64,000 bases of DNA from positions 97,151 to 161,150 of the forward strand of contig NZ_FTMZ01000009.1 of the NCBI RefSeq assembly GCF_900156335.1, given 5' to 3'. Shown piece after piece: positions 36,232 to 45,017 of this stretch (within the stretch, counting starts at the first letter, position 1; each line of letters opens with the position of its first letter). The notes beneath the pieces were generated by a model, which searched no databases, was not told the DNA's origin, and saw only the letters and a program-made list of their open reading frames with translations. The position numbers were made by a program, and so were the translations under genes. The stretch is from Sphaerotilus natans. GTDB lineage: Bacteria > Pseudomonadota > Gammaproteobacteria > Burkholderiales > Burkholderiaceae_C.

Positions 36232-37475
36232 GCTGGCCGCTTCGTCCCGTGTCCGAACTCTGCGAGTTCGCCGTTGACTGCGTCAACAAGACCGCTCCTG
36301 TTGTTGCGCAAGAAACCCCCTACAAGATGATTCGGACGACGAACGTCAAAGGGGGCTTCATTGACATCAAGGATGTCCGGTACGTCAGCAAGGACACGTT
36401 CGAAAAGTGGACTCGACGCTCTCGCCCTCAATTCGGTGATGTCATCTTGACGCGGGAAGCCCCGGTGGGTGAGGTCGGGCGCTGCACGTTCCCAGAGGAC
36501 GAAAAAATATTCCTCGGCCAGCGGTTGTTTCATTTCAGAGCTGACCCATCCAAGCTGGACTGGAATTTTCTTGCCTACGCGCTCCAATCAGCAGAGGTTC
36601 AGGGCCGTTTGCATGGTCGGTCATTTGGCGCCACCGTACCCCATGTGAAGGTTGGTGACGCCGAATCCCTGCTGATACCTTGCCCCCCGCTAGATGAGCA
36701 ACGCCGAATAGGGGGCGTCTTGGCGAACTACGACGACCTGATCGCCACCAACCAGCGCCGCATCACCCTGCTCGAAGACGCCGCCCGCCTGCTGTACCGC
36801 GAGTGGTTCGTGCATCTGCGGTTTCCCGGGCATGAGGGGAAAATTTTGAACAGCGGATTACCAATCGAATGGAAGAAAGGTACGGCGTACGACTTTGTGT
36901 TGGTACTCAGTGGCGGAACGCCCAAGACGAGCATGACAGATTACTGGGAGGGGGATATTCCATTTTTCACCCCAAAGGACAGTCCAGACGCTTTCTATGC
37001 CATCGATACTGAAAAACATCTGACCGAATCGGGCTTGGCAAGTTGCAACAGCGGCCTCTACCCACGCAACACGATCTTTATTACTGCGCGGGGAACAGTA
37101 GGAAAAGTTGCGCTTGCGCAGCGCCCCATGGCCATGAACCAGTCTTGCTATGCTCTTGCCCCTCGACTGCCCTATGACACATACTTTCTCTTCTTGGCTA
37201 TCCGCGAAGCCGTAGAACACTTCAAACAGGTCGCCGTTGGCGGCGTCTTTGACGCCATCGTGGTGGACACCTTCAAGATTATTCCATTTTTATTACCGCC
37301 TGAGGCGTTGACCCGGCAGTTTGGTGAATTGGTGAAGCCCATGTTTGAGCAACTCGAAAAGTTGCTTCTTCAGAATCGTGGCCTCGCCCAAGCCCGTGAC
37401 CTGCTGCTGCCCAAGCTGATGTCAGGCCAACTCGATGTCTCGTCCATCGCCCTGCCCGACGAGGTGCTGACGTGA
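36228..37475 (+). CDS. hsdS: HsdS, type I restriction-modification specificity subunit
   Basis: A 415-residue DNA-recognition subunit with the usual two target-recognition domains, each followed by a conserved helix. The first domain ends at PPLDEQRRIGGVLANYDDLIA (parts), followed by ITLLEDAARLLYREWFVHLRFPGHE (parts); the second domain (SGGTPKTSMTDYWEGDI) ends in LPPEALTRQFGELV and RDLLLPKLMSGQLDVS. The two domains read the two halves of a split DNA site. Base composition drops clearly in both recognition domains compared with flanking helices, as expected where specificity domains are swapped. The start overlaps the hsdM stop. Confidence 0.93.
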   Translation: MSWPLRPVSELCEFAVDCVNKTAPVVAQETPYKMIRTTNVKGGFIDIKDVRYVSKDTFEKWTRRSRPQFGDVILTREAPVGEVGRCTFPEDEKIFLGQRLFHFRADPSKLDWNFLAYALQSAEVQGRLHGRSFGATVPHVKVGDAESLLIPCPPLDEQRRIGGVLANYDDLIATNQRRITLLEDAARLLYREWFVHLRFPGHEGKILNSGLPIEWKKGTAYDFVLVLSGGTPKTSMTDYWEGDIPFFTPKDSPDAFYAIDTEKHLTESGLASCNSGLYPRNTIFITARGTVGKVALAQRPMAMNQSCYALAPRLPYDTYFLFLAIREAVEHFKQVAVGGVFDAIVVDTFKIIPFLLPPEALTRQFGELVKPMFEQLEKLLLQNRGLAQARDLLLPKLMSGQLDVSSIALPDEVLT

Positions 37476-37523
37476 AGCGCCGTCGCTGCATTCCCCGGTC
37501 CTGATCCCTCGAAGGAGCCTGCC

Positions 37524-37790
37524 ATGCCCGTCATCTCGATGTTCTACGGCATCATCATTCGGCTGTACCTGCTGGACAACCAGCACCACAACCTGCCCCA
37601 CATCCACGCCCGCTACGCGGAGTTCGAGGCCTCGCTGGGTATCGCCGAAGGCGACGTACTGGCGGGTGAGTTGCCGCGCAAGCAACTCCGTCTCGTGCAA
37701 GCGTGGATCGAGCTGCACCGCGACGAGCTGATGGCCGACTGGGAACTGGCGGCCAATGGCGAACTCCCCTACAAGATCGACCCGCTGTGA
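37524..37790 (+). CDS. DUF4160 small protein
   Basis: An 88-residue protein of the DUF4160 family, recognised from MPVISMFYGIIIRLY, HNLPHIHARYAEFEASL and LAGELPRKQLRLVQAWIELH. DUF4160 genes are often beside DUF2442 genes and the pair is suspected to be toxin-antitoxin-like, but the biochemical role is not established. AAGGAG precedes the start. The gene sits inside the hsd operon, between hsdS and hsdR. A 31-base piece of it recurs at 43008-43038. Confidence 0.85.
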   Translation: MPVISMFYGIIIRLYLLDNQHHNLPHIHARYAEFEASLGIAEGDVLAGELPRKQLRLVQAWIELHRDELMADWELAANGELPYKIDPL

Positions 37791-37798
37791 GGTGTGCC

Positions 37799-38059
37799 AT
37801 GCACTGGGATGTGAAAACCGTCAAGCCGCTGCCGGAGTACCGCCTGTACGTGGAAATCGAGGATGGCCGGCGCGGCATCTTCGACATGAAGCCCTACCTG
37901 GAGCGCGGCGTGTTCCGTGAACTCAAGGATGAGCGCTATTTCAGGCGCGTCGGCATCCTCTACGGCGCCGTGACCTGGCCCCATGAGCAGGACATCGCGC
38001 CCGAAACACTGCTGGCCGAGATGATGCCGGTGCATGACACGCGGCAGTCCCAAGTCTGA
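37799..38059 (+). CDS. DUF2442 small protein
   Basis: An 86-residue protein of the DUF2442 family (VKPLPEYRLYVEIEDGRRGIFDMKPYLE (parts), FRRVGILYGAVTWPHEQDIAPETL (parts)). Such proteins are typical partners of DUF4160 proteins. The start is the ATG at 37799, eight bases after the DUF4160 stop; an earlier in-frame start would overlap that gene. The pair probably travels with the restriction genes as a stabilising or regulating unit; this is inference. Confidence 0.85.
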   Translation: MHWDVKTVKPLPEYRLYVEIEDGRRGIFDMKPYLERGVFRELKDERYFRRVGILYGAVTWPHEQDIAPETLLAEMMPVHDTRQSQV

Positions 38060-38131
38060 ACTGCAACACGCCCTCCCCGCCGCTCAAACGTCAATAGAGC
38101 AGCAAAGAACAATCGACAAGGAGGGCCGCCG

Positions 38132-41100
38132 ATGGCCCGCAAGGACTATTCCGAAGACGTGATGATCCAGGCGCCCGCCGCCGAGTTGCTGGCGCAGCAG
38201 CTCGGCTGGGACAGCGTGTTCGCTCACAACGACGAGGACTTCGGCCCCGACAGCCTGCTCGGCCGCCAGGACGACACCGAGGTGGTGCTGACCCGCGAGG
38301 TGCTGGCAGCGCTGCGGCGGCTGAACCCTGGCCTGCCGGAAGACGCCTACCGCGACGCGCTGGCGCAGGTCGTGCGGCAGGACATCACCAAGACGCTGGT
38401 GCAGGTGAACCAGGAAAAGTACGGCCTGCTGCGCGACGGGGTGCCGGTGAAGGTGCGCGATGGCGCCGGCAGGCTGGTGGACCGGCGCCTGCGCCTGATC
38501 GACTTCAACGACGCGAGCCGCAACCGCTACCAGGCCGTGCGCGAGCTGTGGGTGCGGGGCCGACTGTGGCTGCGCCGACCGGACCTGATCGGCTTCGTCA
38601 ACGGCCTGCCGCTGGTGTTCATCGAACTCAAACGGTTCGATGTCCACATCGACAACGCATACAGCAAGAACTACACCGATTACCTCGACACCATCCCGCA
38701 CCTGTTCCACTGGAACGCGTTGGTGGTGATCTCCAACGGCCACGATGCCCAGTACGGCGCCATCACCAGCACCCGCGAACACTTCTACCGCTGGAAACGC
38801 CACGACGAGGACGACGCCGAACCCCGCGATGATCAGCCGCTGCTGCCACTCCTGCTGGCCGGGATGCTGGAACGCCAGCGCCTGCTCGACCTCGTCGAGA
38901 ACTTCATCCTGTTCGACGCCAGCGAGGGCGGCCTCCACAAGATCGTCGCCCGCAACCACCAGTACCTGGGCGTGAACCGGGTCATCGCGCGGCTCACCTC
39001 GGACGATCCCAAGATCCAGGCCGAAGTGGCCGCCGGACAGCTGGGCGTGTTCTGGCACACCCAAGGCTCGGGCAAGTCGTACTCGATGGTGTTCCTGACG
39101 GAGAAGATCCACCGCAAGCTCTCCAGCCGCTACTCCTTCGTGGTCATCACCGACCGCAACGAGCTGGACGACCAGATCGCCTCGACCTACACCAACACCG
39201 GCCGCGCCAACAGCAAGACCGACCAGGCCACCAGCGGGGACGCCCTGCGCAGGAAGCTGCGCGACCAGAACCGCCGCTACGTGTTCGGCCTGATCCAGAA
39301 GTTCCACGAGCGTGTGACCGAGCCGTACTCGCAGCGAGACGACATCATCGTCATCTCGGACGAAGCGCACCGCACCCAATACGGCCGCCTCGCGCTGAAC
39401 ATGCGCCGTGGCCTGCCGAACGCCAAGTTCCTCGGTTTCACCGGCACCCCGCTGATCGAGCAGGACGAGAAGCAGTTGACCCGCCAGGTGTTCGGCGACT
39501 ACGTCTCCATCTACGACTTCCAGCGCGCCGTTGCCGATGGCGCGACCCTGCCGCTGTTCTACGAGAACCGGGGCGAGAAGCTCAAGCTCGTCGATCCGAC
39601 CCTCAGCGAACGCATCGAGCGCCACATCGAGGTGGCCCGACAGACAGCCACGCTGGACGACCCGTGGACCGACGACAAGGAGGACAAGCTCTACCGCGAT
39701 CTGGCGCGCGACTATCCCGTCCTGACCTCGCCCACCCGGCTCGACACCGTGGCGCAGGACGTCGTCGATCACTTCCACCAACGCTGGCGGGTGGTCGAGA
39801 ACGGTGGCGGCAAGGCGATGGTGGTCTGTCTGGACAAGCTCACCTGCGTGAAGATGCATGACCTCATCCAGGCCAAGTGGCGGGACAAGACCGCCGAGCT
39901 GGATGCGAAAGTGACCGCTGAGGAAGCGCTGTTCGCCGCCAAGGGCAAGGCGATGCCAGACCTGCTGAAGAAGCACCGCGAGCAGGTGATCTGGATGCAG
40001 GAGACGGAATGCTGCGTCGTGGTGTCGCCGGAGCAGAACGAGGTGGACCAGTTCGCCAAGTGGCGCAATTTCCGCGGCGAACCGCTCGACATCACGCCGC
40101 ACCGCGAAAAAATGGTCCGGCGCGATCTGGAGCGCGAATTCAAGCGGCCGGAGCACCCGTTTCGCATCGCCATCGTCTGCGCCATGTGGCTGACGGGCTT
40201 CGACGTGAAGTGCCTGGCCACGCTGTACCTGGACAAGCCGATGCACGGCCACACGCTGATGCAGGCCATCGCCCGCGTCAACCGCGTCGGCGGCGGCAAG
40301 AAGCACGGTCTGATCATCGACTACAACGGGATGCTGAAAAGCCTGCGGCTGGCGCTGGCGACGTTTGCCCAGGGCGACCGGGCGGGCACAGGCAAGGGGG
40401 AAAGGGAAGGCGACACGGTGCGCGATGCGGCCGAAGCGCTGGCCGAGTACGTCGAGAGCCTGAAGCAGGCCCGTGACCATCTGACGGGGATGGGCTTCGA
40501 TCTGGATGCACTGGTGAAGGCCCCCGCAGCCGAACAACCCACCCTGATCCTGCAGGCTGTGAACCTGCTGAGCGAAAGCGACGAGCGCCGCAAGACCTAC
40601 CAGGTCATCGTGGAGGAGGTGCAGACCCGCCACCGAGGCCTGTTCCCTCATCCGGGTCTTTTCCCGCACCAGGCCGTGGAAAACGCCATCACCGCGATCC
40701 ACGACAAGCTCCAGAAAGAACGCAAGACGCCGGACATCAGCGCGCTGCTGCAGTCGCTGTACGAGGTCGTCGATACCGCGCTGACGACGGATGGCCGGGC
40801 ACCCACCCATGTGATACGACAGTCCGAGGCCCGCTACGACCTGTCCAAGATCGACTTCAACCGACTGCGCGCCGAGTTCGAGCGTGTCCCGTTCAAGCAC
40901 ATCGTCGCGCTGAACCTGAAGGACAAGATCGAGGCGCGTCTGGCCTCGATGGTGACCCGCAACCCGACGCGGGTCGATCTGTACGAGCGTTATCAGAAGA
41001 TCGTGCAGGCCTACAACCAGGACAAGGATGCCACCCAGATCCAGACGGTGATGGACGACCTGTTCGCCTTCTACGACCGACTGGACACGGAAGAAAAACG

Positions 41101-41428
41101 CTACGAACGCGAGCAACTGGACAACGAGGATCAGCTCGCCGTGTTCGATCTTCTCAGCAAGGAAACGCTGACCAAGGGCAACCGGGACGCCATCAAGACG
41201 GTCGCGCGCGAACTGTTGAACAAGCTGATCCAGGGCAAGTTGCAGATCGACCACTGGCGTGAAAAGGCCACCGCGCAGGCCCAGGTGAAAGCCGAGATCC
41301 TCAACCACCTGTTTGCCCATCTGCCGTCAGACGCCTACGACGCCGACGAGATCAGCCTGAAGGCGGGCGCCTTGTTCACGCACATCTACACCTCGAATCT
41401 GGGAGGCGGCGCAAGGATGTACCACTGA
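38132..41428 (+). CDS. hsdR: HsdR, type I restriction endonuclease subunit
   Basis: A 1098-residue restriction and translocation subunit. Its N-terminal nuclease region has the PD-(D/E)xK end VFIELK near residue 165. The motor has Walker A HTQGSGKSYS near 308-316 and DEAHR near 409-413, then GFTGTPL and AMWLTGFDVKCLATLYLDKPM (parts) as later helicase motifs; the C-terminal helical region contacts HsdM. AAGGAGG lies at 38119-38125. The family is intact and full length, so restriction could be active. It is the last gene of the operon; its stop is 111 bases before a truncated LysR copy. Confidence 0.94.
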   Translation: MARKDYSEDVMIQAPAAELLAQQLGWDSVFAHNDEDFGPDSLLGRQDDTEVVLTREVLAALRRLNPGLPEDAYRDALAQVVRQDITKTLVQVNQEKYGLLRDGVPVKVRDGAGRLVDRRLRLIDFNDASRNRYQAVRELWVRGRLWLRRPDLIGFVNGLPLVFIELKRFDVHIDNAYSKNYTDYLDTIPHLFHWNALVVISNGHDAQYGAITSTREHFYRWKRHDEDDAEPRDDQPLLPLLLAGMLERQRLLDLVENFILFDASEGGLHKIVARNHQYLGVNRVIARLTSDDPKIQAEVAAGQLGVFWHTQGSGKSYSMVFLTEKIHRKLSSRYSFVVITDRNELDDQIASTYTNTGRANSKTDQATSGDALRRKLRDQNRRYVFGLIQKFHERVTEPYSQRDDIIVISDEAHRTQYGRLALNMRRGLPNAKFLGFTGTPLIEQDEKQLTRQVFGDYVSIYDFQRAVADGATLPLFYENRGEKLKLVDPTLSERIERHIEVARQTATLDDPWTDDKEDKLYRDLARDYPVLTSPTRLDTVAQDVVDHFHQRWRVVENGGGKAMVVCLDKLTCVKMHDLIQAKWRDKTAELDAKVTAEEALFAAKGKAMPDLLKKHREQVIWMQETECCVVVSPEQNEVDQFAKWRNFRGEPLDITPHREKMVRRDLEREFKRPEHPFRIAIVCAMWLTGFDVKCLATLYLDKPMHGHTLMQAIARVNRVGGGKKHGLIIDYNGMLKSLRLALATFAQGDRAGTGKGEREGDTVRDAAEALAEYVESLKQARDHLTGMGFDLDALVKAPAAEQPTLILQAVNLLSESDERRKTYQVIVEEVQTRHRGLFPHPGLFPHQAVENAITAIHDKLQKERKTPDISALLQSLYEVVDTALTTDGRAPTHVIRQSEARYDLSKIDFNRLRAEFERVPFKHIVALNLKDKIEARLASMVTRNPTRVDLYERYQKIVQAYNQDKDATQIQTVMDDLFAFYDRLDTEEKRYEREQLDNEDQLAVFDLLSKETLTKGNRDAIKTVARELLNKLIQGKLQIDHWREKATAQAQVKAEILNHLFAHLPSDAYDADEISLKAGALFTHIYTSNLGGGARMYH

Positions 41429-41474
41429 AGGAATGCGTCGCGGGAGATCACCAGCGCCTTGGGGATGTGCTCCA

Positions 41475-41716
41475 GCGCATCAGCCGCTCATCTCCGTCCA
41501 CCCGCCCCTTCCGCCGCTCTTGCCCACCCCCCACCCCACATGGACCGTCTCAAGCAGCTCGAAACCTTCGCCGCCGTCGTCAGCCGCGGCAGCCTGAGCG
41601 CCGCCGCGCAGGCCGAGGGCGTGGCGCCCGCCGTGATCGGCCGGCGCATCGACGCGCTGGAAGAACGCCTGGGCGTGAAGCTGATGGTGCGCACCACGCG
41701 CCGGCTCAGCCTCACG
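41475..41716 (+). repeat. Direct repeat copy A: 5' end of a LysR gene
   Basis: The 242 bases match copy B at 43036-43275. The coding part (41540-41716) differs by four bases in 177, about 98% identical; the upstream part is more diverged with small indels. The match ends abruptly after CCTCACG. It is the left of two copies that bracket the thioesterase/pterin dehydratase segment. Confidence 0.9.
41540..41716 (+). pseudogene. Truncated LysR-family regulator (N-terminal HTH only)
   Basis: The first 59 codons of a LysR gene, with the helix-turn-helix [21 protein letters not shown], then the sequence leaves the family. It is a copy of the intact gene at 43099. The frame stays open through unrelated DNA into the thioesterase, so a 245-residue HTH-linker-thioesterase chimera could in theory be made from the ATG at 41540. 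I treat it as a decayed fragment. Confidence 0.85.
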
Positions 41717-41811
41717 ATTGAGCGACCCCATCGTCGATCCGGCTCCCCGTCAGCGCATGAGGAAAAACCTCGGGGGGCTGGCGGGGCGGCTTGGGGATGT
41801 CCCTTTCATTC

Positions 41812-41818
41812 GTTAGGC
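41812..41818 (+). other. GTTAGGC, integron-type core site
   Basis: GTTAGGC fits the GTTRRRY core at which integron integrases join cassettes. It lies 36 bases before the thioesterase start, where a cassette boundary is expected, and its complement GCCTAAC occurs just after the gene. Confidence 0.5.
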
Positions 41819-41854
41819 GTCACAGGTACAACTAGACTGCTATTTCTAGCCAAA

Positions 41855-42277
41855 ATGCAAAACACCGAAGACAGAATTCGCGCGAGCTTTGTTGCACAAG
41901 GCTTGATGACAACCATCGGCGCCAAACTCGACCGTGTTGCCGACGGCGAAGTTCAAATTTCAATGCCTTTCTCAAAGTCACTGTCTCAGCAACAAGGCTT
42001 TGTTCACGCAGGCGCGATAACCAGCATCGTCGACAGTGCATGCGGGTATGCGGCCCTCACAAAAGCACCTGCTGGATTCGAAGTTGTCACAGCAGAGTTC
42101 AAAGTCAATCTGTTACGACCAGCGATTGGCACAAGGTTCGTAGCTATCGGAAAAGTCCAAAACGCCGGAAAGCTTCTCACTGTGTGCACGGGAGAGGTCC
42201 GCGCGTTCAAAGACAACGATGAGTCGTTCAAGGTCGTAGCCATCATGCAAGCTACTTTTGTGAACGTCAGCGCGTGA
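41855..42277 (+). CDS. PaaI-family (hotdog) thioesterase
   Basis: A 140-residue hotdog-fold thioesterase. Family features are the FVHAGAITSIVDSACGYAA helix with the active-site region, then VTAEFKVNLLRPA. PaaI-type enzymes hydrolyse acyl- or aryl-CoA thioesters; substrate unknown. The gene is much lower in G+C than its surroundings and bounded by integron-type core sites: GTTAGGC upstream and GCCTAAC immediately after its stop. That layout and the promoterless start suggest a gene cassette. No integrase gene is in the window. Confidence 0.85.
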   Translation: MQNTEDRIRASFVAQGLMTTIGAKLDRVADGEVQISMPFSKSLSQQQGFVHAGAITSIVDSACGYAALTKAPAGFEVVTAEFKVNLLRPAIGTRFVAIGKVQNAGKLLTVCTGEVRAFKDNDESFKVVAIMQATFVNVSA

Positions 42278-42278
42278 G

Positions 42279-42302
42279 GCCTAACAATTCGCTCAATCGG
42301 AC
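42279..42302 (+). other. Left half of an integron attC site
   Basis: GCCTAACAATTC at 42279-42290, continuing GCTCAATCGGAC to 42302, resembles the left end of many class 1 cassette attC sites, which begin GCCTAACAATTCGTTCAAG or close variants. The matching right half (ending GTTRRRY) is not found within the next 160 bases, so the site appears truncated. Confidence 0.6.
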
Positions 42303-42439
42303 CCATTGCGGCATACGGCCAGATCAAACTACAAGGGCATCCCCGCGAAGTCAACAAAGCCTCCCCGGGCAGGTTCTCTTGAAACCTGCCTGAGCAGAGT
42401 GCCCCGCCCAGAATCAACCGCATCAACCGGAGAATCCAA

Positions 42440-42754
42440 TTGATACTGCGACTGACTCAGCAAGAAATAGAGCACTTTCTTGCCAATGATCCGGGTGTCG
42501 GTCCAAGCAAGTGGAAAATTCAGGACGGAAGGTTGCACATCTCGTTGTCATTTCCAGATTTTGTCAGCGCCTTTGCATTCATGACCGCCGTTGCAATCCT
42601 CGCTGAAAAGGCGGATCACCACCCAGAGTGGAGCAATGTCTACAACCGGGTGGACATCGGCTTGACCACACACGACGCCGGCGGCCTCACCAGCAGAGAC
42701 ATCAACCTCGCTCGCCAGATCGCTCGTGCCTACGCCCGTGGAAATACCGGCTGA
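42440..42754 (+). CDS. phhB: Pterin-4a-carbinolamine dehydratase
   Basis: A 104-residue dehydratase that recycles the 4a-hydroxy pterin made by phenylalanine hydroxylase. The catalytic core is [21 protein letters not shown] (parts HHPEW and TTHDAGG), then [12 protein letters not shown]. Length and motif are normal. It starts with TTG at 42440; GGAG lies eight bases upstream and no better start exists. No phenylalanine hydroxylase is nearby, so it stands alone in the mosaic. Base composition is lower in G+C than the host. It may be a second cassette or part of the same insertion. Confidence 0.85.
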   Translation: MILRLTQQEIEHFLANDPGVGPSKWKIQDGRLHISLSFPDFVSAFAFMTAVAILAEKADHHPEWSNVYNRVDIGLTTHDAGGLTSRDINLARQIARAYARGNTG

Positions 42755-42761
42755 CAAAATC

Positions 42762-42959
42762 ATGAATAGGTTTTTGTCGAAATCACGCCCCGGCCAAGCC
42801 GTGGATGCAGGGCTGAACCTGCTGGACACGGCGATCGGCTTTGGCCTGGTGTCCGTGGCCGCCGTGGCGGCGGTGTTTGGAAAATTCCTGCTCGGCGGGT
42901 TGCTGGCCGCATTGGCGCTGGGCGTATTTGTTCGTCTGAAGCGCCGCACGAAGTCCTGA
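42762..42959 (+). CDS. Small membrane protein of unknown function
   Basis: A 65-residue protein that I do not recognise. Starting at ATG 42762, it has a short basic start (MNRFLSKSRPGQ), two hydrophobic stretches (LLDTAIGFGLVSVAAVAAVFG and LLGGLLAALALGVFV) and a basic end RLKRRTKS. It probably crosses the inner membrane twice. It directly follows the dehydratase, seven bases apart. Confidence 0.55.
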   Translation: MNRFLSKSRPGQAVDAGLNLLDTAIGFGLVSVAAVAAVFGKFLLGGLLAALALGVFVRLKRRTKS

Positions 42960-43007
42960 GCGTCTGCACGGACGCGTCGTTTTCGATGTCGAACTGCGGA
43001 GCTCGAG

Positions 43008-43038
43008 GCCGCGCAAGCAACTCCGCCTCGTGCAAGCG
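43008..43038 (+). repeat. 31-base fragment of the DUF4160 gene
   Basis: Thirty of 31 bases match 37673-37703 inside the DUF4160 gene (codons of RKQLRLVQA, same orientation). The match overlaps the left edge of LysR copy B by three bases (43036-43038). It is a scar of a second DUF4160 gene. Confidence 0.8.
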
Positions 43039-43275
43039 CATCGGCCGCTCATTCCTGCCCCCGCCCCTTCCGCCGCTCTTGCCCATCCCCCACTCCGCAT
43101 GGACCGTCTCAAGCAGCTCGAAACCTTCGCCGCCGTCGTCAGCCGCGGCAGCCTGAGCGCCGCGGCGCAGGCCGAGGGCGTGGCGCCCGCCGTGATCGGC
43201 CGGCGGCTCGACGCACTGGAAGAACGCCTGGGCGTGAAGCTGATGGTGCGCACCACGCGCCGGCTCAGCCTCACG
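43036..43275 (+). repeat. Direct repeat copy B: 5' end of the intact LysR gene
   Basis: The 240 bases are the second copy of 41475-41716, and here the LysR gene continues to its normal end. Identity in the coding part is about 98%. Confidence 0.9.
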
Positions 43276-44013
43276 CACGAGGGCAGCGCCTTCCTGGAGG
43301 ACTGCACCCGCATCCTGGCCGACATCGCCAGCGCCGAGGCCAGCGTCAGCGCCGGCGGCGTCAAGGCCAGCGGCCATGTGCGCATCACCGCGCCGGGCGG
43401 CTTCGGCCGGCGCCATGTCGCGCCGCTGGTGCCGGGCTTCCTGGCGCAGCACCCGGAGGTGTCGATCTCGCTGAACCTCTCCGACCGGGTCATCGATCTG
43501 GTCAACGAGGGCTACGACTGCGCGGTGCGGGTGGGCGACCTGCCCGACTCCAGCCTGATCTCGGTGCGGCTGGCCGACAACCGGCGCCTGTGCGTGGCCG
43601 CGCCCGCCTATCTGGCGCGCGCCGGCGTGCCGCAGCATCCGCAGGAGCTGATGCGCGGCGGCCATGAATGCCTGACGCTCAGCTCCGAGGCCAGCCAGTC
43701 GCGCGGCTGGGCCTTCATGATCGACGGCACGGTGCAGCACCTGCGCCCGCCCGGCCGGCTCGACTGCACCGACGGCCAGGTGCTGCACGCCTGGTGCCTG
43801 GCCGGCCTGGGCCTGGCCTGGCGCAGCACCTGGGAGGTCGAGGCCGATCTGGCCGCCGGGCGCCTGGTCAGCGTGCTCGACGCCCACGCCGCGCCGCCCA
43901 ACGGCATCTACGCGGTGCTGCCGCATGTGCGCCACCTGCCGCTGCGGGTGCGGCTGTGGATCGATTTCCTGAAGCACTCCTACGCGACACCGGGCTACTG
44001 GACTGCAGGATGA
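43099..44013 (+). CDS. LysR-family transcription regulator
   Basis: A 304-residue LysR regulator. The N-terminal helix-turn-helix ([20 protein letters not shown] (parts), [19 protein letters not shown]) is followed by the effector-binding alpha/beta domain ([38 protein letters not shown]). The pattern resembles the large group of LysR proteins that control metabolic or efflux genes; no target is divergent here because its upstream neighbourhood is the rearranged region. It is full length and is the source of the truncated copy at 41540. The zinc metallopeptidase follows on the same strand, 88 bases away. Confidence 0.92.
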   Translation: MDRLKQLETFAAVVSRGSLSAAAQAEGVAPAVIGRRLDALEERLGVKLMVRTTRRLSLTHEGSAFLEDCTRILADIASAEASVSAGGVKASGHVRITAPGGFGRRHVAPLVPGFLAQHPEVSISLNLSDRVIDLVNEGYDCAVRVGDLPDSSLISVRLADNRRLCVAAPAYLARAGVPQHPQELMRGGHECLTLSSEASQSRGWAFMIDGTVQHLRPPGRLDCTDGQVLHAWCLAGLGLAWRSTWEVEADLAAGRLVSVLDAHAAPPNGIYAVLPHVRHLPLRVRLWIDFLKHSYATPGYWTAG

Positions 44014-44101
44014 GCCGCGGCCGCCCGCTTCATGGCAGCATCATCTCCGGCAACAATTCACGAACCCCTGCGTACCAGGGCACGGACCGAGGAGAGCGAC
44101 G

Positions 44102-45004
44102 ATGAAGTGGGAAGGACAGCGCGAGAGCAGCCAGATCGAGGATCGCCGGGGCAGTGGCGGCGGCGGTCGGGGCGGCGGCGGCATCCGGGTGGGCGGCGGG
44201 CGCGGCGTCGGCCTGGGCACGATCGCGATCGCGCTGGTGGCCGGCTGGATCTTCGGCATCAACCCCGGCACGATCATCGGCGTGCTTGGCGGTCTGGAAG
44301 GCGCAGCGCCCGCCGCCACGCAGCAGGCCCCGGCGCCCGGCGCGACCCGCAGCGCGCCGCAGGACGCGCAGGCGCGCTTCGTCTCGACCGTGCTGGCCTC
44401 GACCGAGGAAGTCTGGGCCGAGACCTTCCAGGCCTCCGGCCGCGACTACCGCAAGCCGGTGCTGGTGCTCTACCGCGGCTCCACCCGCTCGGCCTGCGGC
44501 GTCGGCCAGGCGGCGATGGGCCCGTTCTACTGCCCCGGCGACCAGAAGGTCTACCTCGACCTCGGCTTCTTCGAGACGATGCACCGCCAGCTTGGCGCAC
44601 CGGGCGACTTCGCGCAGGCCTATGTGATCGCGCACGAAGTAGGCCACCATGTGCAGCACCTGCTCGGCGTGACCGACAAGGTCGACGCGCTGCGCGGCCG
44701 CCAGAGCGAGGCGCAGGCCAACGCGATGTCGGTGCGGCTGGAGCTGCAGGCCGACTGCTTTGCCGGCGTCTGGGCCAGCCGCTCGCAGCAGGGCCGCCAG
44801 TGGCTGGAGCAGGGCGATCTGGAGGAGGCGATGAACGCCGCCTCGCAGATCGGCGACGACACGCTGCAGCAGAACGCGGGGGGCGCGGTGCGCCCGGAGA
44901 CGTTCACGCACGGCTCGAGCGCGCAGCGCATGCGCTGGTTCCAGCGCGGCTTCCAGAGCGGCCAGGTGTCGCAGTGCGACACCTTCCAGGCGCGCAGCCT
45001 CTGA
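44102..45004 (+). CDS. Neutral zinc metallopeptidase (YpfJ family)
   Basis: A 300-residue membrane-linked protease-like protein. The start is a Gly/Arg-rich, probably disordered segment ([20 protein letters not shown]), followed by one membrane helix ([17 protein letters not shown]). The rest is the metallopeptidase domain with zinc motif AHEVGHH (HExxH) and a helix ending FAGVWASRS. The family is found in the envelope of many proteobacteria and its substrates are unknown. AGGAG precedes the ATG. It ends 13 bases before a convergent gene. Confidence 0.9.
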   Translation: MKWEGQRESSQIEDRRGSGGGGRGGGGIRVGGGRGVGLGTIAIALVAGWIFGINPGTIIGVLGGLEGAAPAATQQAPAPGATRSAPQDAQARFVSTVLASTEEVWAETFQASGRDYRKPVLVLYRGSTRSACGVGQAAMGPFYCPGDQKVYLDLGFFETMHRQLGAPGDFAQAYVIAHEVGHHVQHLLGVTDKVDALRGRQSEAQANAMSVRLELQADCFAGVWASRSQQGRQWLEQGDLEEAMNAASQIGDDTLQQNAGGAVRPETFTHGSSAQRMRWFQRGFQSGQVSQCDTFQARSL

Positions 45005-45017
45005 ACAGAAACGCCGC

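Noticed and set aside
36228..37475. HsdS disrupted by a frameshift, because base composition changes sharply within it
   Set aside because: The frame is open throughout, with both target domains and both conserved helices; composition shifts are normal for specificity domains.
41429..43098. Insertion sequence as the cause of the rearrangement
   Set aside because: No transposase frame or terminal inverted repeats are found around the segment.
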